From Pseudidiomarina tainanensis (GTDB lineage: Bacteria; Pseudomonadota; Gammaproteobacteria; Enterobacterales; Alteromonadaceae): a DNA stretch of 64,000 bases. The notes under the pieces are model-generated. The model was not told the origin of the DNA. It was given only the letters and a program-made list of their open reading frames with translations, and searched no databases. This document shows positions 17,587 through 28,320 of this stretch, one piece after another. The translations under genes and the position numbers were made by a program. The DNA lies in contig NZ_PIQJ01000001.1 in assembly GCF_004214835.1 (NCBI RefSeq), forward strand, positions 1,674,001-1,738,000, written 5' to 3'. Position 1 is the first letter of the stretch; each line of letters starts with the position of its first letter.

Positions 17587-19944
17587 TCACTTTCTTACTT
17601 TTTTATGTTTCGGCTTTTTGCCCTTACGTGCCGCTTCAGTCGCTTTTCGCTTCGATTTTATGCGTGCTTTCGTGGCTTGCTTCTTTTGCTTCTTGCTATT
17701 TGCCGGCGGCTTGCGCTGTTCGTCTCGCTTACCAGATTGACGGGCCTGCGGTAGGCGGCTTTTGCCTAAAGGGCTTTCTGCAGACAGCAAGTCGAGATCG
17801 ATTTTGCGCTCATCCAAATCAACTGATTTGACGCGGATGCGGACTTTATCACCTAATCGATAAACAATTCGACTATTTTCACCAATCAACATCTGCTTAT
17901 CGCCATCATACTGATAATAATCGTTCGACAGGTTACTGATGTGCACTAAACCATCAATTTGCATGTCATCAATACGCACAAACAAACCAAAGTTTGTTAC
18001 AGATGCAATAACGCCGCCGAACTCAGAACCAATGTGATCTTGCATATATTCACATTTCAGCCACTCATCGACTTGGCGCGTCGCATCATCAGCGCGACGT
18101 TCGGTCATTGAACAATGAGCACCCAACTCATCTAGCTGATCATCAGGATACATCCATGCACCTTCAAGCGCTGAGTTTGGCCCCTGCTGTTTTTTCAGTA
18201 GCGCTTTAATGGCTCGATGCAAAATCAAATCAGGATAACGACGAATCGGCGACGTAAAATGCGCATATTCATCCAGCGCCAAGCCAAAATGCCCGGCGTT
18301 ATCTGGGCTATAAACAGCCTGTTGCATGGAGCGTAACAACATGGTCTGGATGAGTTCGGCATCAGGGCGCTCAGCGACTTGCTGCAATACTTCGGTATAA
18401 TCTCGTGGACTCGGGTCATCTGAACCTTTCATGGTGATGCCAAGTTCAGCTAGGAAGCTACGAAATGCGCTGAGTCGTTCCGTTGATGGCGGCTCGTGAA
18501 TCCGAAATAGCGCCCCCGCCTCTTCATGCCCTTCAATTAAGCGGGCAGTCGCAACGTTTGCCATAATCATACATTCTTCGATGATGGTATGAGCGACATT
18601 GCGACGCACTGGTTCTATTGATTCGATCTTTCTCTGCGCATTAAAAATAAACCGCGTTTCTAATGTCTCAAATTCTATAGCAGCGCGTTGCTGACGGGCT
18701 TTTTTGAGCACTTTGAATAATCCGTGCAAGTGCTCAATATTGCTCATCACGTGATCGTATTCAGCGCGTAGTTTGGGTTCACCGTCTAAAATCGCCGCAA
18801 CTTTGGTATAAGTGAGACGCGCGTGCGATTTCATAACCGCTGGAAAGAATTTTGATTTTTGCAATTTACCGCGCGCATTGATTTCCATTTCAGCAACCAT
18901 ACACAAACGGTCAACATCAGGGTTCAATGAGCACAAACCATTGGATAACTTCTCAGGTAACATTGGCACCACAAAGTTCGGGAAATAAACCGAGTTCCCG
19001 CGCTCTAAGGCATCTTTATCAAGCGCTGTATTCGGGCGCACATAATAACTAACGTCGGCAATAGCTACCCACAATCGCCAGCCGTCGCCATGCGGCTCAG
19101 CACACACCGCATCGTCAAAATCACGAGAATCATCGCCATCTATTGTAATGAGTGGTAATTCACGTAAGTCAACGCGTCCTTCGTAGGCTTCCGGTGGCAC
19201 GGTTTCACCAAATCGCGCCAGCTCTTGCTCTACCGCCGATGACCAAGTATTTGGAATGTCGTGTTCACGAATGGCAATTTCAATTTCCATACCCGGTGCC
19301 ATATGTTCACCAAGTACTTTGGTGATGTTACCGAGTGGACTGCTTCGCCGCGTTGGCCGCTGAGTAATCTCAACAACAACGATTTGCCCATGTCGAGCAC
19401 CATTAGCTTGCCCTTCGGGGATTAGAATATCCTGACTAATTCGGCTATCGTCGGGCACGACCATGCCAATATTGTGCTCTACAAAATAGCGTCCAACAAT
19501 ATCGCCTTGGCGTGGTTCAATTACTCGAACGACACGTCCTTCAATTCGACCTTTACTGTCAGTGCCTTGTTGCTGAACCAGCACTTTATCGCCGTGCAAC
19601 ACGTTATACATTTGGTGATGGGGAATAAATAAATCGGCACCGCCCTCGTCCGGTCGGCAAAATGCAAAACCATCGCGATGCCCGATGACTCTGCCTTTGA
19701 TTAAATTCATTCGATCTGGCAAACCGTAGGCATTAGCCTTGGTATAAATAAGTTGGCCGTCGCGTTCCATGGCCCGCAATCGGCGCTTCATTCCGATATG
19801 TTGACGCTCGTCGATCAATTGGAATTGTTCGATTAACTCTTCGAAGCGCATTGGCTTAAGGCGCGCTTTTACTGCTTCGAGAAGTTGCTCACGCGAGGGT
19901 ATCTCTACTTCATATTCGGGGGTTTCGTTTTCTTTAGATGTCAT
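17587..19944 (-). CDS. rnr: Ribonuclease R
   Basis: 3'-5' exoribonuclease that degrades structured RNA, including rRNA and tmRNA-linked defective messages. The 785 residues show an N-terminal helix-turn-helix, cold-shock domains, the RNB catalytic domain with the acidic cluster [13 protein letters not shown] (near 270-283), an S1 domain ([18 protein letters not shown]) and a Lys/Arg-rich tail. It precedes rlmB. Upstream lies an unusual heptamer-repeat locus and then tRNA-Leu in the same direction, so the repeats would be in its leader if they are cotranscribed. Confidence 0.97.
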   Translation of the reverse strand: MTSKENETPEYEVEIPSREQLLEAVKARLKPMRFEELIEQFQLIDERQHIGMKRRLRAMERDGQLIYTKANAYGLPDRMNLIKGRVIGHRDGFAFCRPDEGGADLFIPHHQMYNVLHGDKVLVQQQGTDSKGRIEGRVVRVIEPRQGDIVGRYFVEHNIGMVVPDDSRISQDILIPEGQANGARHGQIVVVEITQRPTRRSSPLGNITKVLGEHMAPGMEIEIAIREHDIPNTWSSAVEQELARFGETVPPEAYEGRVDLRELPLITIDGDDSRDFDDAVCAEPHGDGWRLWVAIADVSYYVRPNTALDKDALERGNSVYFPNFVVPMLPEKLSNGLCSLNPDVDRLCMVAEMEINARGKLQKSKFFPAVMKSHARLTYTKVAAILDGEPKLRAEYDHVMSNIEHLHGLFKVLKKARQQRAAIEFETLETRFIFNAQRKIESIEPVRRNVAHTIIEECMIMANVATARLIEGHEEAGALFRIHEPPSTERLSAFRSFLAELGITMKGSDDPSPRDYTEVLQQVAERPDAELIQTMLLRSMQQAVYSPDNAGHFGLALDEYAHFTSPIRRYPDLILHRAIKALLKKQQGPNSALEGAWMYPDDQLDELGAHCSMTERRADDATRQVDEWLKCEYMQDHIGSEFGGVIASVTNFGLFVRIDDMQIDGLVHISNLSNDYYQYDGDKQMLIGENSRIVYRLGDKVRIRVKSVDLDERKIDLDLLSAESPLGKSRLPQARQSGKRDEQRKPPANSKKQKKQATKARIKSKRKATEAARKGKKPKHKKVRK

Positions 19945-20000
19945 AATTTCTCAAATTGGCAATGCGTTCTTGCACTGAAAGAATAACCTAAGCATAACAG

Positions 20001-20247
20001 GTTATTCGTTATTCGTTATTCGTTATTCGTTATTCGTTATTCGTTATTCGTTATTCGTTATTCGTTATTCGTTATTCGTTAAAGATAAGACCAAAGCTTA
20101 AGAACGCAAGTTCATTGCAGCTAAAGAAATTATTCCTCAGAATTGGATTTGAATTTATCGAACAGCGAAGCGGACGAACAGCGAAGCGCACGAATAACGA
20201 ACAACGCTTTTGCTTTTGTTTTTTCGAATAACCAGTAACGAATAACG
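20001..20247. repeat. Inverted heptamer arrays (TTATTCG)n / (CGAATAA)n
   Basis: 20001-20080 holds 11.4 perfect copies of GTTATTC (period 7). After about 75 bp of other sequence, 20158-20205 holds degenerate complementary units (CGAACAG, CGAAGCG, CGAATAA, CGAACAA) and 20224-20247 holds CGAATAA, CCAGTAA, CGAATAA. The left array can therefore pair with the right one. No gene is seen in 19945-20258; translated, the array gives only repeated VIRYSLF and I regard it as non-coding. It lies between tRNA-Leu and rnr. Confidence 0.9.
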
Positions 20248-20258
20248 ATTTTAGGAAG

Positions 20259-20345
20259 TGGTGCCTAGGGTCGGACTCGAACCGACACGGGTTTTATCCC
20301 GGCGGATTTTGAATCCGCTGCGTCTACCAATTTCGCCACCCAGGC
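20259..20345 (-). tRNA. tRNA-Leu (anticodon CAA)
   Basis: An 87-nt class II tRNA with encoded CCA. The acceptor stem GCCTGGG pairs with CCTAGGC, the anticodon stem GCGGA/TCCGC carries loop TTCAAAA (anticodon CAA, reads UUG), the variable arm is long and the T arm has GGTTCGAGTCC. The D-arm sequence GGCGAAATTGGTAGACGC is near-identical to E. coli leuX. Confidence 0.97.
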
Positions 20346-20390
20346 ACTGGGGACTTTTGCGCTAGCTTGGCTAGCTGAAGTATGGTGCGC

Positions 20391-20418
20391 ATTATACTGA
20401 ACCATTACAGTCAATCAA
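20391..20418 (-). promoter_or_regulatory. Promoter of tRNA-Leu
   Basis: Minus strand TTGATT (20413-20418), 16-bp spacer and TATAAT (20391-20396), about 45 nt upstream of the tRNA. It may also drive rnr through the repeat locus. Confidence 0.75.
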
Positions 20419-20544
20419 GACATTTTAATGAACATTTGTTTGTTCGATTATTTCATGAGCAAATTGATTTAAAAATTAGTGTTGCAACGCCAGTTTTGGT
20501 TAAGATAATACCCATCAATTTTAATGAGAGACTGATTAGCAGCA

Positions 20545-21087
20545 ATGACCGTTCAATCTGAAGAATTAAATCAAGACCCGCCTCGAACAACGGCGCAAAT
20601 TCATGCAAGCTTTCCGAGTGCTGGGTTCTTTCGACGTTTAGCGGCAATGGTTTATGATTTGTTGGTTGCTGTTGCCATATTAATGTTGGCCTCGGGTATT
20701 GCCATGTTATTACCGGGCATACTCAGTAAAGCGGGCATAATTGAGCTTACCGAATCATTCACGGCTGCCGATTGGCTGAATCAAACGCCATTGTACGGTA
20801 TTTATCTAATGACTGTACTTGGCCTATTTTTCGGTTGGTTTTGGTGGCGCAGTGGGCAAACAATTGGTATGCGGGCATGGCGATTAAAAGTACAGCAACG
20901 ACACGGCCAACGTTTAACCAAGAAGCAAGCATTCATCCGCATTATCACCTGCGCATTTGGTCTTGGTAACTTGTGGGTTTTAGTCGATTTTAAGAATCGG
21001 CGGGCTTGGCACGACTACGCTGCCGGCACTGAGCTTGTTACCCTGTCAAAAGAAGCCAACCAACTCTATTACTGGAAAGAATTATAG
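20545..21087 (+). CDS. RDD family membrane protein
   Basis: A 180-residue inner-membrane protein of the RDD family with hydrophobic spans near 40-62 and 85-107, and the family's Arg/Asp residues in FFRRLAAMVYDLL and GMRAWRLKVQ. Function is unknown in general; some RDD proteins are proposed Na+/H+ transporters. It is convergent with lptG. Confidence 0.88.
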   Translation: MTVQSEELNQDPPRTTAQIHASFPSAGFFRRLAAMVYDLLVAVAILMLASGIAMLLPGILSKAGIIELTESFTAADWLNQTPLYGIYLMTVLGLFFGWFWWRSGQTIGMRAWRLKVQQRHGQRLTKKQAFIRIITCAFGLGNLWVLVDFKNRRAWHDYAAGTELVTLSKEANQLYYWKEL

Positions 21088-21101
21088 ATATTGATTGCTC
21101 T

Positions 21102-21126
21102 GCGCCACGGTTAACTGCCGCGGCGC
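21102..21126. terminator. Hairpin at the RDD/lptG convergent junction
   Basis: Stem of 8 pairs with one mismatch (21102-21110 with 21118-21126). The 7-nt loop begins with the lptG stop codon (21111-21113). No clear U-tract. Confidence 0.55.
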
Positions 21127-22181
21127 CCCATCATCCAAAGTGCCCAAGCGGCAAACAATAAACTCGGTAACAGCGCACCCAGTACTGGTGGCAGTTGATA
21201 CACCTGTGCCATCGGACCAAAGATTTCATTACTGACATGGAAGCCAAAACCGGTGATTACCCCCAGTAGGATACGTGCCCCCATAGTGGTTGAACGTAGC
21301 GGTCCAAAGATAAAAGACAGTGCAACCAGCAACATAACGGCGACGGTTAATGGTGCCAATAACTTACGCCAAAGCGCTAACTCGTAGCGTTCTGCAGCTT
21401 GTCGGTTACTTTTCAGATATTCTAAATAGTCCACCAACCCGCGAATCGACAATGATTCCGGCTTAACTGTCACCACCCCAAGTTTGTCGGGGGTTAACGA
21501 TGATTGCCACATAAATGCTGGCTGTGACGATTGAATGATTTTTTCAAGGGTATATTGCGTTTTCGTAACATCGACAAGACGCCATTGATCGGCAGCATAT
21601 GTTGCTGTTTTGCCTTGCGTGATAGATTCTAATTCATTGTTTTGATCAAAATTATAAATAGTAACGTCGCGCAGTCTTCCCGTATTCTCAACTTCGCCAA
21701 TATTGACGAAGCTCAAACCATCCCGGGCCCATATACCTTGCTGCGCTGAAATCAAGCTACCGCCTGAAATCGCCCGAGCTCGCAGTTCGCGACCATGTGA
21801 TTCAAGCTCTGGTGCAATCCATTCCCCCATCGCCATAACCGCTAACATCATCACCACAGCTGCTTTCATTACGGAACCGACAATATTTAACCGCGACCGC
21901 CCTGCTGCTAGCATCACGACAAGCTCAGAGTTACTGGCCAACATCCCCATGCCGATAAGTCCGCCGAGCAATGCGGCCATGGGAAAAAACACTTCGATAT
22001 CGCGTGGTAGGCTATAGAGCACAAATAAACCAGCATCAGCTACCGAATAAGTACCTTTACCGACAGATTTTAACTGCTCAACGAAGCGAATCAGACTTGA
22101 AAGACCACTCAGCACGGCCAAACTGAGTAATGACGTGACTAGCACCGAGCGCGCAATGTAACGATCAAGAATTGAAAACAT
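21111..22181 (-). CDS. lptG: LPS export permease LptG
   Basis: Inner-membrane permease of the LptB2FGC ABC transporter that extracts lipopolysaccharide and pushes it to the Lpt bridge. It has 356 residues with the YjgP/YjgQ architecture: three N-terminal spans, a periplasmic beta-jellyroll domain (about 130-260) and three C-terminal spans. MFSILDRYIARSVL is typical of LptG. The start overlaps the lptF stop by one base. Confidence 0.95.
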   Translation of the reverse strand: MFSILDRYIARSVLVTSLLSLAVLSGLSSLIRFVEQLKSVGKGTYSVADAGLFVLYSLPRDIEVFFPMAALLGGLIGMGMLASNSELVVMLAAGRSRLNIVGSVMKAAVVMMLAVMAMGEWIAPELESHGRELRARAISGGSLISAQQGIWARDGLSFVNIGEVENTGRLRDVTIYNFDQNNELESITQGKTATYAADQWRLVDVTKTQYTLEKIIQSSQPAFMWQSSLTPDKLGVVTVKPESLSIRGLVDYLEYLKSNRQAAERYELALWRKLLAPLTVAVMLLVALSFIFGPLRSTTMGARILLGVITGFGFHVSNEIFGPMAQVYQLPPVLGALLPSLLFAAWALWMMGRRGS

Positions 22182-23287
22182 TAGCGTGACCTCTTCAGCT
22201 TAGCCATAGCTCTTAGCCCCCAAGGTCTTCCTTTACCGATTAATGCAACTCCGCAAACCAATAGCAAAATATGTATCCACCACAAGCCTATTGTTGGCGG
22301 GATTGCTTCATCAGCAACCGCTGAACGTGCCGCCATGAGTGTCAAAAAATAACCGAGGTATATTAATAACGCTGGCGCCATTCGCGCGAACTTGCCCTGA
22401 CGCGGATTCACCCGACTCAAAGGCACTGCAATGAGTGTCAATAGCGGCATAGCTAACGGTATAGCGATACGCCACTGCAGCTCTGCCTGGGCTTCAGCAT
22501 CTTGCTCTTGCATCAGTTCTAAGGTGCTGTAGGCTTCCAGTTTACGGATATACTCAGATCCCTCTTGTTCTTTAATCTGCAACTGGTAATCATCAAATTG
22601 CATGATCTGATATTCGCCCTCAACAAAACTTTGGGCGTAACGCATGCCATTATTCAAAACGAGTGTCTGCGCCCCAGTTTCGGCAGCGAGAACGCTTCCA
22701 CGATCAGCCATAACAACACTGCCGCCGATAACCTGATCATTTTCATCACGCAATGATTGTGCGACGAATACCTCATCGAGATCGCCGTTATCAGTCAATC
22801 CTTGTACGTAAATCACCGCCTTCTGGTTACTCGCCTGTTGAAAACGTCCTGGCATAATCACACTGAGTCCGCTTTCACTGCGCGCTTTTTCTTCAACAAC
22901 GCGCTCTTGTTCGAGTGACCAAGGCACCAGATAAAGCGTCATCGTCGCAGTGATTATCGCCAATACAACCGAGAGAACCAACGTAACTCGTGTGACATAC
23001 CATTCGCTGACACCGCAAGCATGGAGTACGGTCATTTCGTTGTCGGCATATATACGTCCATGAGCTAACAAAATACCTAAAAATAGACTCAATGGCAGGA
23101 TAAGTGCAGCTAAAGCAGGAAGGTTTAATCCGAGCAATTGAATGACAATGTTGCTTGGAATTTCACCGGCTGAAGCATCAGCCAATACGCGAACAAACTT
23201 CTGACTCACAAATATAGTCATCAACACCACCAATACGGCGATTTGAGACTTAAATGTTTCACGTATTAAATAGCGAAATATGCGCAC
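22181..23287 (-). CDS. lptF: LPS export permease LptF
   Basis: Partner of LptG in lipopolysaccharide extraction. It has 368 residues, six predicted spans and a periplasmic domain. MRIFRYLIRETFKSQIAVL and VMPGRFQQA (where E. coli has a similar stretch) support LptF. It is first of the lptF-lptG operon, divergent from pepA as in E. coli. Confidence 0.95.
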   Translation of the reverse strand: MRIFRYLIRETFKSQIAVLVVLMTIFVSQKFVRVLADASAGEIPSNIVIQLLGLNLPALAALILPLSLFLGILLAHGRIYADNEMTVLHACGVSEWYVTRVTLVLSVVLAIITATMTLYLVPWSLEQERVVEEKARSESGLSVIMPGRFQQASNQKAVIYVQGLTDNGDLDEVFVAQSLRDENDQVIGGSVVMADRGSVLAAETGAQTLVLNNGMRYAQSFVEGEYQIMQFDDYQLQIKEQEGSEYIRKLEAYSTLELMQEQDAEAQAELQWRIAIPLAMPLLTLIAVPLSRVNPRQGKFARMAPALLIYLGYFLTLMAARSAVADEAIPPTIGLWWIHILLLVCGVALIGKGRPWGLRAMAKLKRSR

Positions 23288-23360
23288 TGAAACCCACTCT
23301 TAACATTGCTTTTTACTGGAAATGCTGCGAATTTTAAGTAAACTTGTCATTTTAACAAGA

Positions 23361-23389
23361 ATTATTCTACGACAGCGATCCACTGTCAA
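23361..23389 (-). promoter_or_regulatory. Promoter of lptFG
   Basis: Minus strand TTGACA (23384-23389), 17-bp spacer and AATAAT (23361-23366), about 75 nt upstream of lptF. It lies in the pepA divergent region. Confidence 0.75.
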
Positions 23390-23410
23390 CCGCAACCAAC
23401 GGGAGCACAT

Positions 23411-24916
23411 ATGGAGTTCAGCGTAAAAAGCGGCAGTCCTGAAAAGCAACGTTCTGCCTGTGTCGTGGTCGGTGTTTATGAACCACGCCGCCTATCCGGT
23501 GTAGCAGAGCAACTCGATAAAGTCAGCGGCGGTTACCTTAGTAACCTATTACGCCGCGGCGACCTCGAAGGTAAATCAGGTCAGATGCTACTGTTACACA
23601 ACGTTCCTAATATATTTAGCGAGCGTGTATTGCTCGTAGGTTGTGGTAAGGAACGCGAGCTCGATGAACGTCAGTATAAACAAATTATAGAAAAAACCAT
23701 CCATACTTTGAACGAAACCGGTTCAATGGAGGCGGTTTGTTTTCTCAGTGAGCTCCACGTTAAAGGTCGTGATACCTATTGGAAGGTGCGCCAAGCGGTT
23801 GAAGCCGCACAAGGCGGTCTCTACACATTCAATCAATTGAAGACTCGTAAAGAAGAGCCGCGTCGACCACTTCGTAAGCTTGTTTTTAACGTTCCAACGC
23901 GTCGTGAATTACCGCTTAGCGAAAAAGCCATTGCTCATGGTCTCGCTGTGGCAAAAGGCATGTCGATTTGCCGCGACGTGGCGAACATGCCACCGAATAT
24001 TTGCACACCACGATATTTAGCTGAGCGTTGTGAAGAACTCGCGACGAATTACGATAACCTCTCGTTTAACGCTGTAACCGAACAAGAAATGGCTGAACTC
24101 GGGATGCATGCGTACCTTGCTGTCGGTCGTGGTTCAGAGAACGAATCAGTGTTGAGCCTGTTGCATTATCAAGGCGCAGCAAAAGAGCAGGCACCTATCG
24201 TTTTAGTTGGCAAAGGGTTGACCTTTGATGCTGGTGGTATTTCGATTAAGCCAGCAGCAAATATGGATGAAATGAAATACGATATGGGTGGCGCTGCAGC
24301 CGTACTAGGTGCCATGCAAGCCATCGCTGAATTACAATTACCAATCAACGTTATCGGCGCCATTGCCGGCTGTGAAAACATGCCAGATGGTCGCGCTTAT
24401 CGGCCGGGCGACGTGCTGACAACCATGAGCGGTCAAACCGTTGAAGTATTAAATACCGACGCTGAAGGGCGTTTGGTATTATGTGATACCCTAACTTATG
24501 TCGAGCGTTTTGAGCCAGAAGCTGTGGTCGATATCGCGACATTAACTGGCGCTTGCATCGTCGCACTTGGACATCATGCCAGTGGCCTAATGAGTAGCCA
24601 TAACCCACTAGCTCATGAGCTTTTATCTGCATCAGAACAAAGCGGCGACCGAGCGTGGCGATTACCATTGTGGGATGAATATCAAGATGCGCTAGATAGT
24701 CCTTTTGCTGATATGGCTAACCTTGGTGGACGTGATGCTGGAACGATTACCGCAGCCTGTTTCTTATCAAGATTCACCAAAAAGTATCATTGGGCTCATC
24801 TTGATATCGCCGGCACAGCATGGCGCAGTGGCGCGAAAAAAGGCGCAACCGGAAGACCGGTTCCTTTGCTAACCCAATTTATCATTAATCGAACCGCCTC
24901 TGGCGAACAGGATTAA
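23411..24916 (+). CDS. pepA: Leucyl aminopeptidase (cytosol aminopeptidase)
   Basis: M17 dizinc aminopeptidase releasing N-terminal residues; E. coli PepA also binds DNA in Xer recombination and carAB control. It has 501 residues. The metal-binding core is seen in [17 protein letters not shown] (catalytic Lys, Asp) and [14 protein letters not shown] (family signature, Asp and Glu). A GGGAG Shine-Dalgarno precedes the ATG. It is followed 12 nt later by holC. Confidence 0.97.
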   Translation: MEFSVKSGSPEKQRSACVVVGVYEPRRLSGVAEQLDKVSGGYLSNLLRRGDLEGKSGQMLLLHNVPNIFSERVLLVGCGKERELDERQYKQIIEKTIHTLNETGSMEAVCFLSELHVKGRDTYWKVRQAVEAAQGGLYTFNQLKTRKEEPRRPLRKLVFNVPTRRELPLSEKAIAHGLAVAKGMSICRDVANMPPNICTPRYLAERCEELATNYDNLSFNAVTEQEMAELGMHAYLAVGRGSENESVLSLLHYQGAAKEQAPIVLVGKGLTFDAGGISIKPAANMDEMKYDMGGAAAVLGAMQAIAELQLPINVIGAIAGCENMPDGRAYRPGDVLTTMSGQTVEVLNTDAEGRLVLCDTLTYVERFEPEAVVDIATLTGACIVALGHHASGLMSSHNPLAHELLSASEQSGDRAWRLPLWDEYQDALDSPFADMANLGGRDAGTITAACFLSRFTKKYHWAHLDIAGTAWRSGAKKGATGRPVPLLTQFIINRTASGEQD

Positions 24917-24928
24917 GTTAAGCACATT

Positions 24929-25384
24929 ATGGCCCAAGGCATTTTCTACGTACTCGATAACCTCACTGAGGAACAGCAACTGCAGTTCTTTTGCGAGCGC
25001 ATTACTCAAGCATGGCGTGAGTTTCGCAGTGTGCGTGTGTGGTGCCCAAGCCAAGCCGCTGCTGAGCAATTGGATGAAGCCTTATGGCAAGCACCCGTGG
25101 ACGCTTTTGTACCGCACAACCTCGTCGGTGAAGGTCCGCCACAAGGCGCGCCTGTCGAATTGTGCTGGCCCGAAGCGAATGTGCCGCAACGACGCACAGC
25201 GGCTATTGTCAATTTGATGGACGACATCCCAAACTGGCAAGGTGCTCGACTTATACTAGAACGTGTTCCAGCCGCAGAGCACGAGCGTCAGGCCGCACGT
25301 GAAAGATACAAAACTTATCGTCATCAAGGTGTTGAATTACAAACCGTAAAAGCATCTGAGCAGATAAATTCATTAACCAAATAG
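24929..25384 (+). CDS. holC: DNA polymerase III subunit chi
   Basis: Chi links the clamp loader (through psi) to SSB. The 151 residues begin FYVLDN and contain ERITQAWREFRSVRVWCPSQAAAEQLDEALW, close to E. coli HolC. The pepA-holC-valS order is the classical gammaproteobacterial arrangement. Confidence 0.93.
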   Translation: MAQGIFYVLDNLTEEQQLQFFCERITQAWREFRSVRVWCPSQAAAEQLDEALWQAPVDAFVPHNLVGEGPPQGAPVELCWPEANVPQRRTAAIVNLMDDIPNWQGARLILERVPAAEHERQAARERYKTYRHQGVELQTVKASEQINSLTK

Positions 25385-25402
25385 AACGAAGTGAAGGTTT
25401 CT

Positions 25403-28252
25403 ATGGACAAAACGTATTCCCCGCAAGCCATTGAGCAAGAGCTCTATAAAAATTGGGAAAAGCAAGGTTACTTCAAACCATCGGGTCATGGCGATTCATA
25501 TTGCATCATGATTCCGCCCCCCAATGTCACTGGCAGCTTGCATATGGGGCATGCGTTTCAGCACACCATTATGGACACGCTGACTCGATACAAACGTATG
25601 GATGGCTACAATACACTTTGGCAAGTGGGTAGTGACCATGCCGGTATCGCAACGCAGATGGTCGTGGAACGTCAACTAGCAGCGCAAGGGGTTTCGCGTC
25701 AAGAGCTAGGTCGCGACGCCTTCATTGATAAAATTTGGGATTGGAAAGCGCAATCAGGTGGCACCATCACATCGCAAATGCGTCGCCTCGGTGATTCAGT
25801 CGATTGGGATCGTGAACGTTTCACCATGGATGACGGTTTATCGAATGCGGTGAAAGAAGTTTTTGTCCGCTTGCATGAAGAAAACCTAATTTATCGTGGT
25901 AAACGCCTCGTTAATTGGGATCCGAAACTGCAAACCGCTATTTCTGATCTTGAAGTAGAAAACAAAGAGCAACAGGGACATATTTGGCACCTGCGCTATC
26001 CGCTAGCTGATGGCGCAACGACCGCTGATGGCAATAATTACCTAGTCGTCGCTACAACTCGCCCAGAAACCATGCTAGGCGATGTTTGTGTTGCCGTGCA
26101 TCCCGACGACGAACGTTATCAAAGCCTTATTGGTAAGCATGTCGAATTACCAATTGTCGGCCGCAAAATTCCAATTATTGCCGATAGTTATGTCGACCAA
26201 GAATTCGGTACGGGTTGTGTAAAAATCACTCCGGCCCACGACTTTAATGACTATGAAATTGGCAAACGAAATAATCTGCCAATGATCGCCATTCTTGACA
26301 ATCACGCACACGTACGCGAGATAGCTGGCTTATACACCCCGACCGGTGAAGAACTGCCAAGTATTGATGGTTTTGACGGAACATTGCCGACCGCATACCA
26401 AGGCTTAGAACGTTTTGAAGCACGCAAGAAAATCATTGCTGATTTCGAGTCACAGGGTTTACTCGATAAAACAGAGCAACACACCAATAAAGTGCCATAT
26501 GGCGATCGTGGTGGTGTGCCAATTGAGCCGCACCTAACCGACCAATGGTATGTGCGTGTGGCACCGTTAGCTGAAGTTGCAACGAAAGCTGTTGAAAATG
26601 GCGACATTCAGTTTGTGCCAAAACAATACGAAAACATGTATTTCTCATGGATGCGCGACATTCAAGACTGGTGTATCTCTCGCCAACTTTGGTGGGGGCA
26701 TCGCATTCCAGCTTGGTATGACGAGCAAGGTAATGTCTATGTCGGTCGTGACGAAGCAGAAGTTCGTGCCAAACATAATTTAGGTGACATCAAACTCAGT
26801 CAAGACGACGATGTTTTGGACACTTGGTTCTCATCTGCGCTGTGGACTTTCTCGACTCTCGGTTGGCCAGAAAATACGGATGACCTGAAAACCTTCCATC
26901 CTACGGATGTACTGGTAACGGGCTTCGATATTATCTTCTTCTGGGTGGCACGCATGATCATGATGACCATGCACTTCCTCAAAGATGAGAATGGTAAACC
27001 GCAAGTACCATTTAAAACAGTTTACGTTACCGGGCTCATTCGCGACGAAGAAGGTCAAAAAATGTCGAAGTCAAAAGGTAACGTCCTTGACCCGCTCGAC
27101 ATGATTGATGGTATCGATTTGGATTCGCTCGTACAGAAGCGCACAGCGAATATGATGCAACCGCAGCTCGAAGCCAAAATTAAGAAGCGTACCGAAAAAC
27201 AATTCCCGGAAGGCATTTCTGCTCATGGTACTGACGCGTTACGTTTCACCCTGGCGGCATTAGCTTCGACAGGCCGCGATATTAACTGGGATATGAAACG
27301 TCTCGAAGGATATCGTAATTTCTGTAACAAGCTTTGGAATGCTAGCCGTTACGTGTTGATGAATACCGAAGAACAAGATTGCGGTGTTGAAGGCGGTGAA
27401 ATGACGTTATCACTTGCCGATCAATGGATTATTGAACAGCTCAACGACACTGTAAAACAGTTCCGTAGCGCACTTGATAACTATCGCTTCGACCAAGCGG
27501 CAAGCATCGCGTATGAATTTACCTGGAATCAATTCTGCGATTGGTATTTAGAACTTACCAAACCTGTTCTGTTTAATGGTACCGCCGAACAACTGCGCGG
27601 CACCCGCCATACGTTAATTTCAGTGTTAGAACAGTTGTTACGGTTATTACATCCACTACTACCATTTATCACGGAAGCTATTTGGCAGCGTGTAGCACCT
27701 CTGGCAGGGGTGAGCAGCGATACCATCATGATGCAGCCTTATCCGCAAGTGCAAGCACAGCAATTTGCTAGCGCGCGTGACGATATGGAATGGCTCAAGC
27801 AGGTCATCGTCGCGGTGCGTAACATTCGTGGTGAAATGAATCTATCCCCAAGCAAGCCACTACCGGTTTTATTTAAAAACGCCGATGACTTGGCTCATCA
27901 GCGCCTTGAGCAAAACGCAAACTTCTTAAGCGCGTTGGCAAAATTAGAATCAGTCACGTTCTTAGGGGCAAACGATGAGGCTCCAGCGAGCGCCACAGCG
28001 TTAGTGGCTCGTATGGAAATTCATATTCCGATGGCTGGTTTAATTGACACAGCAGCTGAACTTGCTCGACTAGATAAAGCAATCGAAAAGGCGCAAAAGG
28101 AGTTTGATTTGTTTACGCGTAAGTTAAGCAATGAGAATTTTGTTAGCAAGGCGCCAGCAGAAGTCATTGAGAAAGAGCGCGCCAAACAAGCCGAAGCTGA
28201 AGAAACACTTCATCAGTTGCAGCAACAGCGCGCTAAGATAGCCGCACTATAA
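25403..28252 (+). CDS. valS: Valyl-tRNA synthetase
   Basis: Class I synthetase charging tRNA-Val, with an editing domain that clears mischarged Thr. The ATP-binding HIGH-type motif reads HMGH in [11 protein letters not shown], and KMSKS appears intact in [13 protein letters not shown]-terminal coiled coil (about 880-949) is present. I chose ATG 25403 ([15 protein letters not shown], as in E. coli) with AAGG 5 nt upstream; a GTG at 25391 would add four residues. Length 949 residues. Confidence 0.97.
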   Translation: MDKTYSPQAIEQELYKNWEKQGYFKPSGHGDSYCIMIPPPNVTGSLHMGHAFQHTIMDTLTRYKRMDGYNTLWQVGSDHAGIATQMVVERQLAAQGVSRQELGRDAFIDKIWDWKAQSGGTITSQMRRLGDSVDWDRERFTMDDGLSNAVKEVFVRLHEENLIYRGKRLVNWDPKLQTAISDLEVENKEQQGHIWHLRYPLADGATTADGNNYLVVATTRPETMLGDVCVAVHPDDERYQSLIGKHVELPIVGRKIPIIADSYVDQEFGTGCVKITPAHDFNDYEIGKRNNLPMIAILDNHAHVREIAGLYTPTGEELPSIDGFDGTLPTAYQGLERFEARKKIIADFESQGLLDKTEQHTNKVPYGDRGGVPIEPHLTDQWYVRVAPLAEVATKAVENGDIQFVPKQYENMYFSWMRDIQDWCISRQLWWGHRIPAWYDEQGNVYVGRDEAEVRAKHNLGDIKLSQDDDVLDTWFSSALWTFSTLGWPENTDDLKTFHPTDVLVTGFDIIFFWVARMIMMTMHFLKDENGKPQVPFKTVYVTGLIRDEEGQKMSKSKGNVLDPLDMIDGIDLDSLVQKRTANMMQPQLEAKIKKRTEKQFPEGISAHGTDALRFTLAALASTGRDINWDMKRLEGYRNFCNKLWNASRYVLMNTEEQDCGVEGGEMTLSLADQWIIEQLNDTVKQFRSALDNYRFDQAASIAYEFTWNQFCDWYLELTKPVLFNGTAEQLRGTRHTLISVLEQLLRLLHPLLPFITEAIWQRVAPLAGVSSDTIMMQPYPQVQAQQFASARDDMEWLKQVIVAVRNIRGEMNLSPSKPLPVLFKNADDLAHQRLEQNANFLSALAKLESVTFLGANDEAPASATALVARMEIHIPMAGLIDTAAELARLDKAIEKAQKEFDLFTRKLSNENFVSKAPAEVIEKERAKQAEAEETLHQLQQQRAKIAAL

Positions 28253-28285
28253 TATCGATAGTGATTGCTAGTTGCCGTTCGTTAC

Positions 28286-28320
28286 GCTGCACTCGTGTTC
28301 TAAACCAACACGAGTGCAGC
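28286..28320. terminator. Hairpin at the valS/GntP convergent junction
   Basis: Perfect 14-bp stem (28286-28299 with 28307-28320). The 7-nt loop CTAAACC starts with the complement of the permease's TAG stop. There is no U-tract on either side. Confidence 0.65.

Noticed and set aside
20001-20250. Possible CRISPR-like or protein-coding repeat
   Set aside because: Units are contiguous 7-mers without spacers and no cas gene is near. Translation gives a simple VIRYSLF heptapeptide repeat, as expected from any 7-bp array.
20453-20647. 64-residue minus-strand frame upstream of the RDD gene
   Set aside because: It overlaps the RDD start and its promoter region. No ribosome binding site or family likeness.
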